Source: Actinomycetes bacterium (GTDB lineage Bacteria > Actinomycetota > Actinomycetes > Actinomycetales > Dermatophilaceae). From it: DNA of 64,000 bases. Shown in pieces: positions 35,131-43,256 of the stretch; within the stretch, counting starts at the first letter, position 1; each line of letters begins with the position of its first letter. The DNA lies in NCBI GenBank assembly GCA_023420415.1, contig JAEZWF010000016.1:1-64000 (forward strand), read 5' to 3'. The notes under the pieces are model-generated. The model was not told the origin of the DNA. It saw only the letters and a program-made list of their open reading frames with translations, and did not search any database. The translations under genes were made by a program, and so were the position numbers.

Positions 35131-36450
35131 TCACGCTGGTTCTTGTGCGGCCCGTCTCGCGAGGAGCTGGTCGTAGCTGCCGCGGGTGAGGTCCCATTCG
35201 ACGCGTTCGCCGTCGGAGTCCTGGACCACGGCGCCGGCGAGGTGGCGGGTGTGGACGGTGGTGTGGTGGTGTTCGCACAGCAGGGCGGCATTGGTCAGGT
35301 CGGAGGGTCCGCCGTCAGCCCAGTGCACGAGGTGATGTGCGTCGGCCCAGTGTGGTGGCATCGAGCAGCCCGGGTAGGTGCAGCCGCCGTCGCGCAACCA
35401 CAGCCGTCTGGTTTGGGCGGTCGTGAAGAACCGAACCGCCGTGCCCTGGTCGAGGATCTCGCCGGACGAGCCGAGCACCATCGGGATCACTGACGCGTCA
35501 CAGGCCAGGCGTCGCACGGTTTCAGGGGCAAGCATCGTGCCGGTGTCGGAGCCGCCGACGGTCACGCCCGCCCCACGGAGGGCAGCGGTCAGCGAGTCCC
35601 AGTCCATGGTGACGACGAGCTGGGCTTTGGCCTGCGACCCGAGGCCTTGGCCGTCGGCGACGGCGCGTCGCACCAGCGAGACGAGGGCTTCTCCGCGGCG
35701 TTGGTCCGAGGGGCGCAGGTCGCGCTCACCGTCCACGGGGCGCGGCGCCGACAACGGACCCAACGCTGCTTCGAGGACGGCCTTGCCTTCGAGGTCCAGG
35801 ACGAGCCGGTACTCGGCGGTGCCGGTGCCGTCTTCGACCGGTTGTGACAGTGCCACGAACCTCCGTGCGGCGTCCTGCTCGGCTTGTAGCTGCCCTTCCA
35901 GCCCGTACTTGGCCAGCAGCGCCGGCCGCAGCATCCGACATCCCCGCGGGCCGTGCTTGACCGCCATGCTGATCAACCCCTCCAGCACGTGCGGCTCCGC
36001 GCCATCGGCGAGCAAGGGTCGCAACCGCTCAGCTTCCGCGACCACCGTCGCAGCCGACCGCACCGGCAACCGACCCGACAGGACCGCGTTGCGCACGGGC
36101 GCGTTCGCGGGCTTGGCGAAGGCCTGGGCGACCTCCACGACCGGCCGTGCGCCACCGGACCGGCTCGAGGGTGCGTGCTCGAGCACCCACTGCGTCACCG
36201 TCAACGCGGCGGCACCGTCCGTGGTCTCACCCCGCTCGATCGCCTCGGCAACCACCACCGTCTTGGCCGCCTCACACGCGACCGCGAGGGCGTCGACCTC
36301 TTCCAGCAGCTGCGCCAGGTCACCGCCACTGGGTGTCTGCCAGACAACCTGCTCGATCCCCGCCAGGGAAGCCCGAGCAGCGGCGACGCACTCGCGTCGC
36401 TGCTCGATGCTCGGGCTCTCCTGCATGCGACCAACTCTAGAACCCACCAC
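35131..36450 (-). CDS. DUF222 / HNH endonuclease domain protein (13E12-type)
   Basis: 439 residues. The N-terminal DUF222 domain runs to about 300 (QVAQAFA-like helices, LSGRLPVRSAATVVAEAERL). The C-terminal HNH domain reads LWLRDGGCTYPGCSMPPHWADAHHLVHWADGGPSDLTNAALLCEHHHTTVH, with paired Cys and the catalytic His residues intact. This family is highly repeated in actinobacterial genomes and linked to the mycobacterial REP13E12 elements; its biological role is not settled. An alternative start is the ATG at 36426. Only this copy is in the window. Confidence 0.88.
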   Translation of the reverse strand: MVGSRVGRMQESPSIEQRRECVAAARASLAGIEQVVWQTPSGGDLAQLLEEVDALAVACEAAKTVVVAEAIERGETTDGAAALTVTQWVLEHAPSSRSGGARPVVEVAQAFAKPANAPVRNAVLSGRLPVRSAATVVAEAERLRPLLADGAEPHVLEGLISMAVKHGPRGCRMLRPALLAKYGLEGQLQAEQDAARRFVALSQPVEDGTGTAEYRLVLDLEGKAVLEAALGPLSAPRPVDGERDLRPSDQRRGEALVSLVRRAVADGQGLGSQAKAQLVVTMDWDSLTAALRGAGVTVGGSDTGTMLAPETVRRLACDASVIPMVLGSSGEILDQGTAVRFFTTAQTRRLWLRDGGCTYPGCSMPPHWADAHHLVHWADGGPSDLTNAALLCEHHHTTVHTRHLAGAVVQDSDGERVEWDLTRGSYDQLLARRAAQEPA

Positions 36451-36550
36451 CGACAGTCACCTTGACCCTGGACCGGCCCAGTTCCCTTGCCACACAACAG
36501 GTTTCGCATGCAAAAACCCTGGTCAACGCGCAACCCCCACACCCCCACCC

Positions 36551-36588
36551 TGTGGACAAGACGCCACTACGACACGGCCTGTGGACAA
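36551..36588 (-). promoter_or_regulatory. two direct DnaA-box-like sites
   Basis: TGTGGACAA (reverse of TTGTCCACA) occurs exactly at 36551-36559 and 36580-36588, same orientation, 29 bases apart, in the gap between the HNH and TfoX-like genes. Spacing close to three helical turns. Regulatory use of DnaA is inference. Confidence 0.5.
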
Positions 36589-36620
36589 CCCCGTCAACAC
36601 GCGGTGGTGACTCGCGCGCA

Positions 36621-36643
36621 CGCGCCAGCCACGCGGCATACCG
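36621..36643 (-). repeat. 23-base exact repeat, copy 1
   Basis: CGCGCCAGCCACGCGGCATACCG is too long to be chance; core CCACGCGGCATACCG. An exact copy lies at 56318-56340. Both are intergenic and include the GGCATAC element. Confidence 0.8.
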
Positions 36644-36678
36644 ACGTCTTTGTCGGTGCGCTGCGCCAGAATCTGCGC

Positions 36679-37011
36679 ATGGCCTATGACACGGAGCTGG
36701 CCGAGCGCATCCGCACGCTCGTGCGCGACGAGCTCGACGTGACCGAACGGAAGATGTTCGGCGGGCTGGCGTTCCTCGTGGGCGGGAACATGTCAGTCAG
36801 CGTGAGCGGCCGCGGCGGGCTCATGGTGCGCCTCGACCCCGACGACGCCGAGGCGCGGCTCGACGGTGATGTCGTGGTGCCGTTCGAGATGCGCGGGCGG
36901 CCGATGAAAGGTTGGCTGCGCGTGCGCGAGCCCGGGTATGCCGCGGACGAGGACCTGCGCGACTGGGTCGAGCGCAGCCTCGAGTTCGCGCGCAGCCTCC
37001 CCCGCAACTGA
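36679..37011 (+). CDS. TfoX N-terminal domain protein
   Basis: 110 residues. AERIRTLVRDELDVTERKMFGGLAFLVGGNMSVSV is the TfoX/Sxy N-terminal signature (KMFGGLAF). FEMRGRPMKGWLRV and the terminal helix complete the domain. The family name comes from a competence regulator in gammaproteobacteria, but small stand-alone actinobacterial members have no proven competence role. Inverted copies of the CCACGCGGCATACCG element flank this gene (about 36629 and 37018). Confidence 0.85.
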   Translation: MAYDTELAERIRTLVRDELDVTERKMFGGLAFLVGGNMSVSVSGRGGLMVRLDPDDAEARLDGDVVVPFEMRGRPMKGWLRVREPGYAADEDLRDWVERSLEFARSLPRN

Positions 37012-37051
37012 CGGCGACGGTATGCCGCGTGGCGGCCGCCGGACGCGTCGC

Positions 37052-37489
37052 CTACCTCGTGCGCGCCGCCAGCGCCTGTACCACCGCATCAAGGTCACCT
37101 AGGGCGTCGTCTCGCGCCAGGGCCGCTTCGGCCTGCGCCGCGGACTCCTCGAGACGTTCGGCGACCTCCGCGCCCGCCGCCGAGACGAGCACGACGACCT
37201 GTCGCCTGTCCTCGTCGGCGGCACCTCGGTAGGCCAGGCCGACATCCACGAGACCGTCGACGGCTCGGGTCGTCGAGGCCGGCGGCAAGTTGAGCAGCTC
37301 GGACAGCTGGCCCATCGTGCGACCCCGCGTGGCGTCGAGGCGACGCAGCACGCGCCACTGGTCGAGCGAGATGCCGACCGCCTGGAGCTCATGCGTCATC
37401 GCAGCGGTGGCGGCCCGCAGCGCGCCCGAGAGCACGTCGACCAGCCGCGGCCCGCGACCCGCGTCCTGCTCCCCACCGTCTCGCGCCAC
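37052..37489 (-). CDS. MarR-family transcriptional regulator
   Basis: 145 residues from the GTG at 37489, eight bases after AAGGAG; the longer open frame would run into the divergent gene. Winged helix: GISLDQWRVLRRLDATRGRTMGQLSELLNLPPASTTRAVDGLVDVGL, then the wing DRRQVVVLVSAAG. It is divergent from the AmiC-like gene with only 48 bases between starts, and a perfect palindrome sits in that gap, so it most likely controls the amide-use genes. Confidence 0.87.
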   Translation of the reverse strand: MARDGGEQDAGRGPRLVDVLSGALRAATAAMTHELQAVGISLDQWRVLRRLDATRGRTMGQLSELLNLPPASTTRAVDGLVDVGLAYRGAADEDRRQVVVLVSAAGAEVAERLEESAAQAEAALARDDALGDLDAVVQALAARTR

Positions 37490-37520
37490 GCGCGCACTCC
37501 TTCCGGCCTCGCCCGGTCGC

Positions 37521-37533
37521 GACCATACTGGTC
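37521..37533. promoter_or_regulatory. probable MarR operator
   Basis: GACCA-TAC-TGGTC, a perfect palindrome ending four bases before the AmiC-like start codon, in the 48-base divergent gap. The AmiC-like gene has no clear ribosome site, so the site may also mark a leaderless promoter. Confidence 0.6.
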
Positions 37534-37537
37534 CGCG

Positions 37538-38575
37538 ATGCTGCACTCCACCACTCTGCTCGACCCGCTCGAGGCGATGCTTGTGCCTCCGACGCCGAAC
37601 GAGCTGCGCGTTGCCCTTGCGGTGCCGCGGACCGGACCGCTCGGCCTGACCAGCCCCGCGGTGCTCGCCTCGGCAGCCTTGGCCGCGGAAGAGGTGGACG
37701 CTGCCGGAGGGATGCTCGACCGCCGCCTCGCCCTCGTCGTCGTCGACGCGGGTCGCGCTCCTCGGGAGGTCGCAGCGGAGGTCGGGTCACTCGTCCTCGG
37801 CGGTCACGTCGAAGCGGTGGTGGGCCTGCACACCTCCGACGTGCATCGCGCGGTGGAACGCGTCACGGCCGGCCGGGTGCCCTACCTCTTCACGCCTCCC
37901 CACGAGGGTGGTGGACGTTTGCCTGGAGTGGCACTGTTCGGGCCGGGACCGACCGAGCAGCTCCAGCCGGTCATCGACCACCTGACCTCGCGCAGCTTGA
38001 GCCGGTGGGCGCTGGTGGGCAGCGACTACATCTGGCCGCGGTCCGTCCACGCCGGGGCCGTCCCGCTCATCCGCGACGCCGGTGCTGACGTGGTCGGGTC
38101 GACCTACGTGCCGCTCGGGTCCGTCGACCCCGAACCGATCATCGAAGGCCTGCGTCGCTGCGGTGCGCAGGCGGTGCTGCTCAGCCTCGTCGGGCGTGAC
38201 CTCGCGACCTTCAACCGGGCGTTCGCCGCCTCGGGACTGCTCGGCCGCGTCGTGCGCGTGTCCGGCGCGCTCGATGAGACCGGGCTGCTCGAGATCGACG
38301 GCGACGACAGCGGCGAGCTCTATGCAGCGATGGAGTGGTTTGCGGCCGACCCCGACGAGGACGGCTTCGTCGAGAGGTATGCCGCGAGGTGGGGGCCCGT
38401 CGCCCCTCCCCTGGGCGAGTATGCCCATGGGTGCTACGCCGGCCTGCAGCTGCTCGCGCAGCTTGCGCGCCAGGGCGACCTCGACGTGGAGTCGTTTCCT
38501 GCGGCGGTGGCCCGGCGGCGTGTGACGCGCGGCCGCCTCGCCCGGGCGGACGGCATACAGCTGCTGGCGGTCTGA
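37538..38575 (+). CDS. AmiC/FmdD-like amide sensor (periplasmic-binding fold without signal peptide)
   Basis: 345 residues of the Peripla_BP_6 fold: LRVALAVPRTGPLGLTSPAVLASAALAAEEVDAAGGMLDRRLALVV, GGHVEAVVGLHTSDVHRAV, WALVGSDYIWPRSVHAGAVPLI. There is no signal peptide or lipobox, so it is cytoplasmic, as is Pseudomonas AmiC, which binds amides and controls amidase expression. Context agrees: MarR regulator upstream, permease and acetamidase downstream. It probably senses short amides or urea-like compounds. The sensing partner is not shown; no AmiR-like antiterminator is present. Confidence 0.8.
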   Translation: MLHSTTLLDPLEAMLVPPTPNELRVALAVPRTGPLGLTSPAVLASAALAAEEVDAAGGMLDRRLALVVVDAGRAPREVAAEVGSLVLGGHVEAVVGLHTSDVHRAVERVTAGRVPYLFTPPHEGGGRLPGVALFGPGPTEQLQPVIDHLTSRSLSRWALVGSDYIWPRSVHAGAVPLIRDAGADVVGSTYVPLGSVDPEPIIEGLRRCGAQAVLLSLVGRDLATFNRAFAASGLLGRVVRVSGALDETGLLEIDGDDSGELYAAMEWFAADPDEDGFVERYAARWGPVAPPLGEYAHGCYAGLQLLAQLARQGDLDVESFPAAVARRRVTRGRLARADGIQLLAV

Positions 38576-38649
38576 GCCCACTGCCGGGCGCACGGGCGCG
38601 CAAAATCGCCCGCTGCAGTCATTGTCAGCAGCTGGTTCGCTCTGCTTTG

Positions 38650-38663
38650 CTTCCATCTGGAAG
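38650..38663. promoter_or_regulatory. palindrome upstream of the APC permease
   Basis: CTTCCA-TC-TGGAAG, perfect six-base arms, 28 bases before the permease start. Its CCA...TGG core resembles the palindrome in front of the AmiC-like gene but with a shorter spacer. Possibly a second site of the same regulator. Confidence 0.5.
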
Positions 38664-38690
38664 TAACTGGTTGGCAGCGAGGAGCGATCC

Positions 38691-40130
38691 ATGACCGCGG
38701 CACACGACGCAGGCGCCGAGGGAGGCACAGGAGCAGGTGCTCGGTCGGGCACCGGAGACCGGCAGCTGGGCGAGCTCGGGTACAAGCAGGAGCTGAGCCG
38801 CAGCCTGACCTTCACCGACCTGCTCGTCTACGGGCTCATCTTCATGGTGCCCATCGCACCGTTCGGAATCTTCGGCGGCGTGTTCCAGGGCTCGGGCGGG
38901 ATGGTCGCCCTCACCTATGCAATCGGCATGGTGGCAATGATGTTCACCGCCAACTCGTACGCCGAGATGTCGCGCGCGTTTCCCATGGCTGGGTCGGTCT
39001 ACACGTATGCCGGGCGAGGTTTCCGTCCGTGGGTGGGCTTCCTCACCGGCTGGGTGATCCTGCTCGACTACGTGCTGGTGCCGGGACTGCTCTACCTTGT
39101 CGCGGCGGTGGCGATGAACTCGATCGTGCCGGGCGTCGCAGTCTGGATTTGGTTGGCGTTGTTCGTGATCCTCAACACCGTCGTCAACTACATGGGCATC
39201 CAGATGACGGCGCGGGTCAACAAGGTCATGCTGGTGGCGGAGCTCATCGTCCTGGCGATCTTCCTCGTGATCGGGTTCGTCGCGGTCGCGCAGGGCAAGG
39301 GCAACGGGTTCAGCTTCGACGCGTTCTACAACTCCTCGACGTTCACGTGGTCGCTCGTGTTGGGGGCGGTGTCGATCGCGGTGCTGTCGTTCCTCGGGTT
39401 CGACGGCATCTCGATGCTGGCCGAGGAGAACAAGGAGTCGTCGCGGATGATCGGGCGGGCGATGGTGTACGCGCTGTTGCTGGCAGGCGCGTTGTTCATC
39501 GTGCAGACGTGGGTCGCCGCGATGCTGGTCCCGAATGCCGACACGCTGCTGTCGGACGGCGACCCCGGCGGCACGGCCTTCTATGACGCGGCCCGCGTCG
39601 GCGGTGGCGCATGGTTGGCGACGCTCACCGCGCTCGCCACCGCGATCGCTTGGGGTTTCGCGAACTCCCTTGTGGCGCAAGCGGCGACGTCACGGTTGTT
39701 GTTCGCGATGGCGCGCGACGGGCAACTGCCGGGCTTCCTGGCGAAGGTGAACCCGAAGCATCGCGTGCCGGTCAACGCGACGCTGCTCGTGGCCGGTGTG
39801 TCGCTGGTGCTCGGCCTCTACATGGCGTCGCGCGACGACGGCATCACGCTGCTGTCGTCGTTGGTGAACTTCGGGGCGATGTCGGCCTTCCTCGTGCTGC
39901 ACCTGAGTGTCATCAACTATTTCATGCGCCGCCAGGGCAGCCGAGACTGGTTGCGGCACCTGGTGTTTCCGCTGATCGGGTTTGCGATCCTGCTGTTCGT
40001 CGTCATCAACGCCAAGGTCGCCGCGCAGACCCTCGCGCTCGCGTGGCTCGGGGTCGGGATCGTGGTGCTGGTGGTGTTCCGCTTGCTGCGCAAGGAACCG
40101 GAGCTGGCTGGGATGGAGGACGAAGGATGA
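38691..40130 (+). CDS. APC-family amino-acid/amide permease
   Basis: 479 residues, about twelve membrane helices. APC features: LGYKQELSRSLTFTDLLVYGLIFMVPIAPFGIFGGVF at helix 1 and ANSYAEMSRAFPMAGSVYTYAGRGF around helices 2-3. GAGGAG precedes the ATG. Its stop overlaps the acetamidase start (ATGA), so import and hydrolysis are coupled. Substrate is probably a short amide or an amide-bearing amino-acid derivative, by context. Confidence 0.87.
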   Translation: MTAAHDAGAEGGTGAGARSGTGDRQLGELGYKQELSRSLTFTDLLVYGLIFMVPIAPFGIFGGVFQGSGGMVALTYAIGMVAMMFTANSYAEMSRAFPMAGSVYTYAGRGFRPWVGFLTGWVILLDYVLVPGLLYLVAAVAMNSIVPGVAVWIWLALFVILNTVVNYMGIQMTARVNKVMLVAELIVLAIFLVIGFVAVAQGKGNGFSFDAFYNSSTFTWSLVLGAVSIAVLSFLGFDGISMLAEENKESSRMIGRAMVYALLLAGALFIVQTWVAAMLVPNADTLLSDGDPGGTAFYDAARVGGGAWLATLTALATAIAWGFANSLVAQAATSRLLFAMARDGQLPGFLAKVNPKHRVPVNATLLVAGVSLVLGLYMASRDDGITLLSSLVNFGAMSAFLVLHLSVINYFMRRQGSRDWLRHLVFPLIGFAILLFVVINAKVAAQTLALAWLGVGIVVLVVFRLLRKEPELAGMEDEG

Positions 40131-41140
40131 CCGAGGTCCACACGCTGCACCCTGAGCCCGACCAGCTCGCGTACAGCTTCGGTGGGGGCGACCCGTTGCT
40201 GCGGGTGGCGCCCGGGTCGGTGATCGAGCTGTCGACCGAGGACTGTTTCGGCGGCAACGTCCGCTCGGTCGACGACCTGCCGAGCCAGTCGGTGGTCTTT
40301 CCCTTCCTCAACCCCGTGACCGGCCCGGTCTTCGTCGAGGGTGCCGAGCCCGGTGACGCGCTGGCGGTGCACTTTGCCGAGATCCGTCCGCGCCGCGACT
40401 GGGCCGTGTCGACGACCTTCCCGCACTTCGGGGCGCTCACCGCCACGGGGACGACGGCGATGCTGCACGACCCGCTCGAGGAGCGGGTGTGGATGTACGA
40501 CGTCGACGTCGAGCGCGGGGTGTGCCGGTTCCAGGCCCGCAACAGCGAGTTCAGCGTCGAGCTGCCGCTCGATCCTTTTCATGGCACCGTCGGCGTCGCG
40601 CCAGCGGCCAGTGAACGCATCATGTCGATCACGCCGGCCGCCCATGGCGGCAACATGGACACTCCCGAGCTGCGTTCTGGCGCAACGGTTTACCTGCCGG
40701 TGAACGAGCCGGGCGCATTGTTGGCGATCGGGGACGGGCACTGCCGTCAGGGCGAGGGCGAGGTCTGCGGCACGGCGGTCGAGGCCGCCATGTCGACCAC
40801 CATCGTCGTCGACGTCGTCAAGGGCGCCGGGCCGCACTGGCCACGCATCCAGGACGACACTTTCATCATGTCGACCGGGTCGGTGAAGCCGCTCGAGGAC
40901 GCCTTCCGCGTCAGCCAGCACGACCTCGTCACCTGGGTGGGCGAGCTGACCGGCATGGACGCTCTCGACAGCCTCCAGCTCGTCAGCCAGGCCGGGCTCG
41001 CGCCGGCCGGCAACGTGGTCGACACCAACTACACGATGGTCGCCAAGCTCCCCACTGCGGTCTTGGGGTCGGTGAGCATCTTCGACGACGTGCACGCCCG
41101 TCTCGCCGCAACCGGACGCGAGCACCTCGCCCACCGCTGA
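40127..41140 (+). CDS. acetamidase/formamidase
   Basis: 337 residues of the FmdA/AmdA family. Visible: VAPGSVIELSTEDCFGGNV, NPVTGPVFVEGAEPGDALAVHFAEI, HGGNMDTPELRSGATVYLPVNEPGALLAIGDGH, and QGEGEVCGTAVEAAM. It hydrolyses short amides to ammonia and the acid in the cytoplasm, providing nitrogen. It is translationally coupled to the permease. A 22-bp hairpin follows the stop. Confidence 0.92.
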   Translation: MTEVHTLHPEPDQLAYSFGGGDPLLRVAPGSVIELSTEDCFGGNVRSVDDLPSQSVVFPFLNPVTGPVFVEGAEPGDALAVHFAEIRPRRDWAVSTTFPHFGALTATGTTAMLHDPLEERVWMYDVDVERGVCRFQARNSEFSVELPLDPFHGTVGVAPAASERIMSITPAAHGGNMDTPELRSGATVYLPVNEPGALLAIGDGHCRQGEGEVCGTAVEAAMSTTIVVDVVKGAGPHWPRIQDDTFIMSTGSVKPLEDAFRVSQHDLVTWVGELTGMDALDSLQLVSQAGLAPAGNVVDTNYTMVAKLPTAVLGSVSIFDDVHARLAATGREHLAHR

Positions 41141-41143
41141 TTT

Positions 41144-41190
41144 CGAGGTGAGGTATGCCGCGTGGTGGCCACGCGGCATACCTCACCTCG
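41144..41190. terminator. 22-bp perfect GTATGCC hairpin
   Basis: Arms 41144-41165 and 41169-41190 are exact complements with a three-base loop, starting four bases after the acetamidase stop. TCTCTTT follows the second arm on the plus strand, so this copy could work as an intrinsic terminator. Confidence 0.85.
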
Positions 41191-41239
41191 TCTCTTTGGC
41201 TGCGGGATTCGTGAAGATGCGTTGCTCGGTGAGCGCAGC

Positions 41240-41506
41240 TCAGGGGGCCAACGCCAGTTGCCGCAGCAGCTCGGGAATGCGCGCAGACAGCGTCGTGAAC
41301 ACGAGCCGGTCGTCGACCTTGTCGTAGTGGTGGGCGATGAGGTTGCGCATGCGCGCAATGGCCACCCAGTCGACGTCAGGGTGGTCGGCCCTGTAGTCGT
41401 CCGGGAGTTTCTCCGCCACCGTCGCGACCTGGATCAGGATGTGCCGGCCGCGTTATCGGGTTCTCGACATCCTCGAACAGGGTCAGCCGAACGGGTGGAT
41501 TCGTCA
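41240..41506 (-). pseudogene. HepT-like (DUF86) toxin remnant
   Basis: From 41452 down to the stop at 41240 the minus strand reads 70 codons that look like the C-terminal half of a HepT ribonuclease: VAEKLPDDYRADHPDVDW, then RMRNLIAHHY, which contains the R-x4-H-x-Y active motif. A TAA stop immediately precedes the frame and no good start follows it. A neighbouring frame begins MTNPPVRLTLFEDVENPITR at 41506, so a frameshift near 41448 or an N-terminal deletion is likely. No nucleotidyltransferase antitoxin is adjacent. Confidence 0.6.
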
Positions 41507-42638
41507 TCTCCGTGAGCGGTTTGCCCGATGCCGCGTTCGCCGGTCCGGCACTGTGGCCCCGCAGGCAGACCGACTGGGGGCAACGCTGGAACTCGACGAC
41601 ACGATCCGACTGACGACCGTGCCCGACCACACGCAGTGTCGGTGCGGAGAGGCGATGGTGGCCGGCGAACGCGCCGGTCTCGACATCCACTCGGGACGGT
41701 CGATCTGCCTGTGGTGCCTGGCCGATCTCAAGGCTGGGCGCACGCCTCCACGCCGACGCGCATCTCGCGGTCCGTCCATGCACGACGTCACCATTGTGCG
41801 AGTCCCTGAGCCGGCGAGTATGCCGCCTGCTCGCCAGCGCGCCCGCGTCACGCCTCGTCGTGCAAGGCGGCCTGGGAGCGGACCACGGACGAGCGTCACA
41901 CTGCTGATCGTGGCCGCGGTCCTGGCCGGCGCGGCATACCTCGACAATGCGGTGCTGGGACATGACTCGATCCCCCGTGCCCTGGGTCTGCGCCACCTGC
42001 CCGGCGTGAGCACCGGCGGTGGCATCGCGGGCGTGGGCAGCAAGGCGTCGGACTATGCCTTCGCGGCCACCAAGAAGAACGGTGAGCCGGTGGCGTTCAG
42101 CAGCTGCGACCCGATCCATATTGTGGTCAACGGCAAGCACGCGGTGCCGGACGCCGACCGGATGCTGCGCGAGGCGCTCGACCGCGTGAGCGAAGCAAGC
42201 GGCCTGACGTTCGTGGTGGACGGCCCGAGCCAGGAACTGCCCGACTCCGTCCGCGCCGCGACGAACACATCGACCATGACGTGGACCAACCGGCCCGCAC
42301 TGGTCGCCTGGCTCTCGCCGCAGGAGGATGAAGGCCTGGGGCGCGATGCAATTGGTCTCGGGGGTCCCATCGAAACCGGCTACTACATCGACGCGAACCG
42401 CCACTACGTGACGGGCACGGTGTCCTTGGATGGGCCAGCGCTGCAGGCCATCATGCTGCGACCGAATGGCTGGGCGCAGGCACGCGCAGTCGTCATGCAC
42501 GAGGTGGGGCACATGGTCGGTCTCGGCCACGTGGACTCCACGGCAGAGGTCATGGCGCCGAAGGGCTCGCACATCACCGAGTTCGGCGCCGGTGACCGCG
42601 AGGGGCTGCGACTCCTCGGCGACGGCCCCTGCTTCTGA
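41439..42638 (+). CDS. matrixin-like zinc metalloprotease with N-terminal Cys-pair region
   Basis: Up to 399 residues; the true start is uncertain because the first ATG lies inside the HepT remnant. A CRC...CLWC region (about 68-92) looks like a small zinc-binding module. A single membrane segment (VTLLIVAAVLAGAAYL) comes next. The C-terminal part is a matrixin-like domain with the zinc motif HEVGHMVGLGH and PIHIVVNGKHAVPDADRMLREALDRVSEASGLTFV. The protease part would face outward. Physiological target unknown. An internal start near MHDVTIVRV would drop the Cys pair. Confidence 0.75.
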   Translation: MCRPRYRVLDILEQGQPNGWIRHLRERFARCRVRRSGTVAPQADRLGATLELDDTIRLTTVPDHTQCRCGEAMVAGERAGLDIHSGRSICLWCLADLKAGRTPPRRRASRGPSMHDVTIVRVPEPASMPPARQRARVTPRRARRPGSGPRTSVTLLIVAAVLAGAAYLDNAVLGHDSIPRALGLRHLPGVSTGGGIAGVGSKASDYAFAATKKNGEPVAFSSCDPIHIVVNGKHAVPDADRMLREALDRVSEASGLTFVVDGPSQELPDSVRAATNTSTMTWTNRPALVAWLSPQEDEGLGRDAIGLGGPIETGYYIDANRHYVTGTVSLDGPALQAIMLRPNGWAQARAVVMHEVGHMVGLGHVDSTAEVMAPKGSHITEFGAGDREGLRLLGDGPCF

Positions 42639-42767
42639 CTCAGCTCCCGGCCCGTCGCAGCGTCAGCGGGACGTCGATGTCAGCTCATGAGCCGTCTGGA
42701 GAGACAGGGCGTCGCTGCGCGACCACGGCGTTTCGGACCCAGTGCCAGGTCGGCGTGGCGACCGAAG

Positions 42768-43145
42768 TCAGGAACGGCGAGGTGCCCTGCCTCTGCTGGA
42801 CGCAACCGGGTGCTTGAGCGCCGACTTCGCGATCTTCGCCAAGGCCGCCGGACCCAGATCGACCCCGCACTGCTCGGCGAGCCCCACGAGGTAGACCAGC
42901 ACATCCGCGAGCTCCTCACTCACCCGCGTGTGCAGCGGCTCCTCAGCGATCAGCTCCTTGGCCCGATCTGCCGGCAGCCATTGCAGCAGCTCGGCGAGCT
43001 CCCCCACCTCACCCACCAGCGCGAGCATCACCGACTTGGGGTCCTGGAACTGCTCCCAGTCCCGCTCCTCCCGGAACGCCTTTGCCGCCAATCGGATCGC
43101 CTCGAGATCAGACACGACCGCGAGTATGCCGCGTCGTCCAGACAT
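42768..43145 (-). CDS. MazG-like nucleotide pyrophosphohydrolase
   Basis: 125 residues starting at the ATG at 43145 behind GGGGGAG. The MazG/RS21-C6 fold is clear: MLALVGEVGELAELLQWLP supplies the first acidic pair and VSEELADVLVYLVGLAEQCGVDL the second. It hydrolyses (d)NTPs to monophosphates, as house-cleaning or to limit nucleotides in phage-infected cells. It is divergent from the DUF2075 gene and borders the defence-like block; a link to defence is only positional. Confidence 0.87.
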   Translation of the reverse strand: MSGRRGILAVVSDLEAIRLAAKAFREERDWEQFQDPKSVMLALVGEVGELAELLQWLPADRAKELIAEEPLHTRVSEELADVLVYLVGLAEQCGVDLGPAALAKIAKSALKHPVASSRGRAPRRS

Positions 43146-43181
43146 GCACTCCCCCGCCCGTTAGAGTCGCTCACGTAATTG

Positions 43182-43221
43182 CGGCCCGACGGGCTTCCGC
43201 GTCAGGACAAGCCCCCACCCG
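43182..43221 (+). repeat. direct repeat copy A upstream of the DUF2075 gene
   Basis: 40 bases beginning CGGCCCGACGGGCTTCCG and ending CCCCCACCCG. It matches a 39-base copy at 45152-45190 with about five differences including one gap. Copy A ends 35 bases before the DUF2075 start. Confidence 0.8.
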
Positions 43222-43256
43222 CACGGATCACTTCGTGCTGCCTGGGGTTCTGACTC

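Noticed and set aside
36551..36588. Chromosomal replication origin
   Set aside because: Two DnaA-box-like sites are too few, and no dnaA, dnaN, gyrB or AT-rich unwinding region is nearby.
36679..37011. TfoX-like protein as proof of competence and of the uptake-sequence idea
   Set aside because: Small TfoX N-terminal proteins are widespread and have no proven competence role in actinobacteria; the name alone is not evidence.
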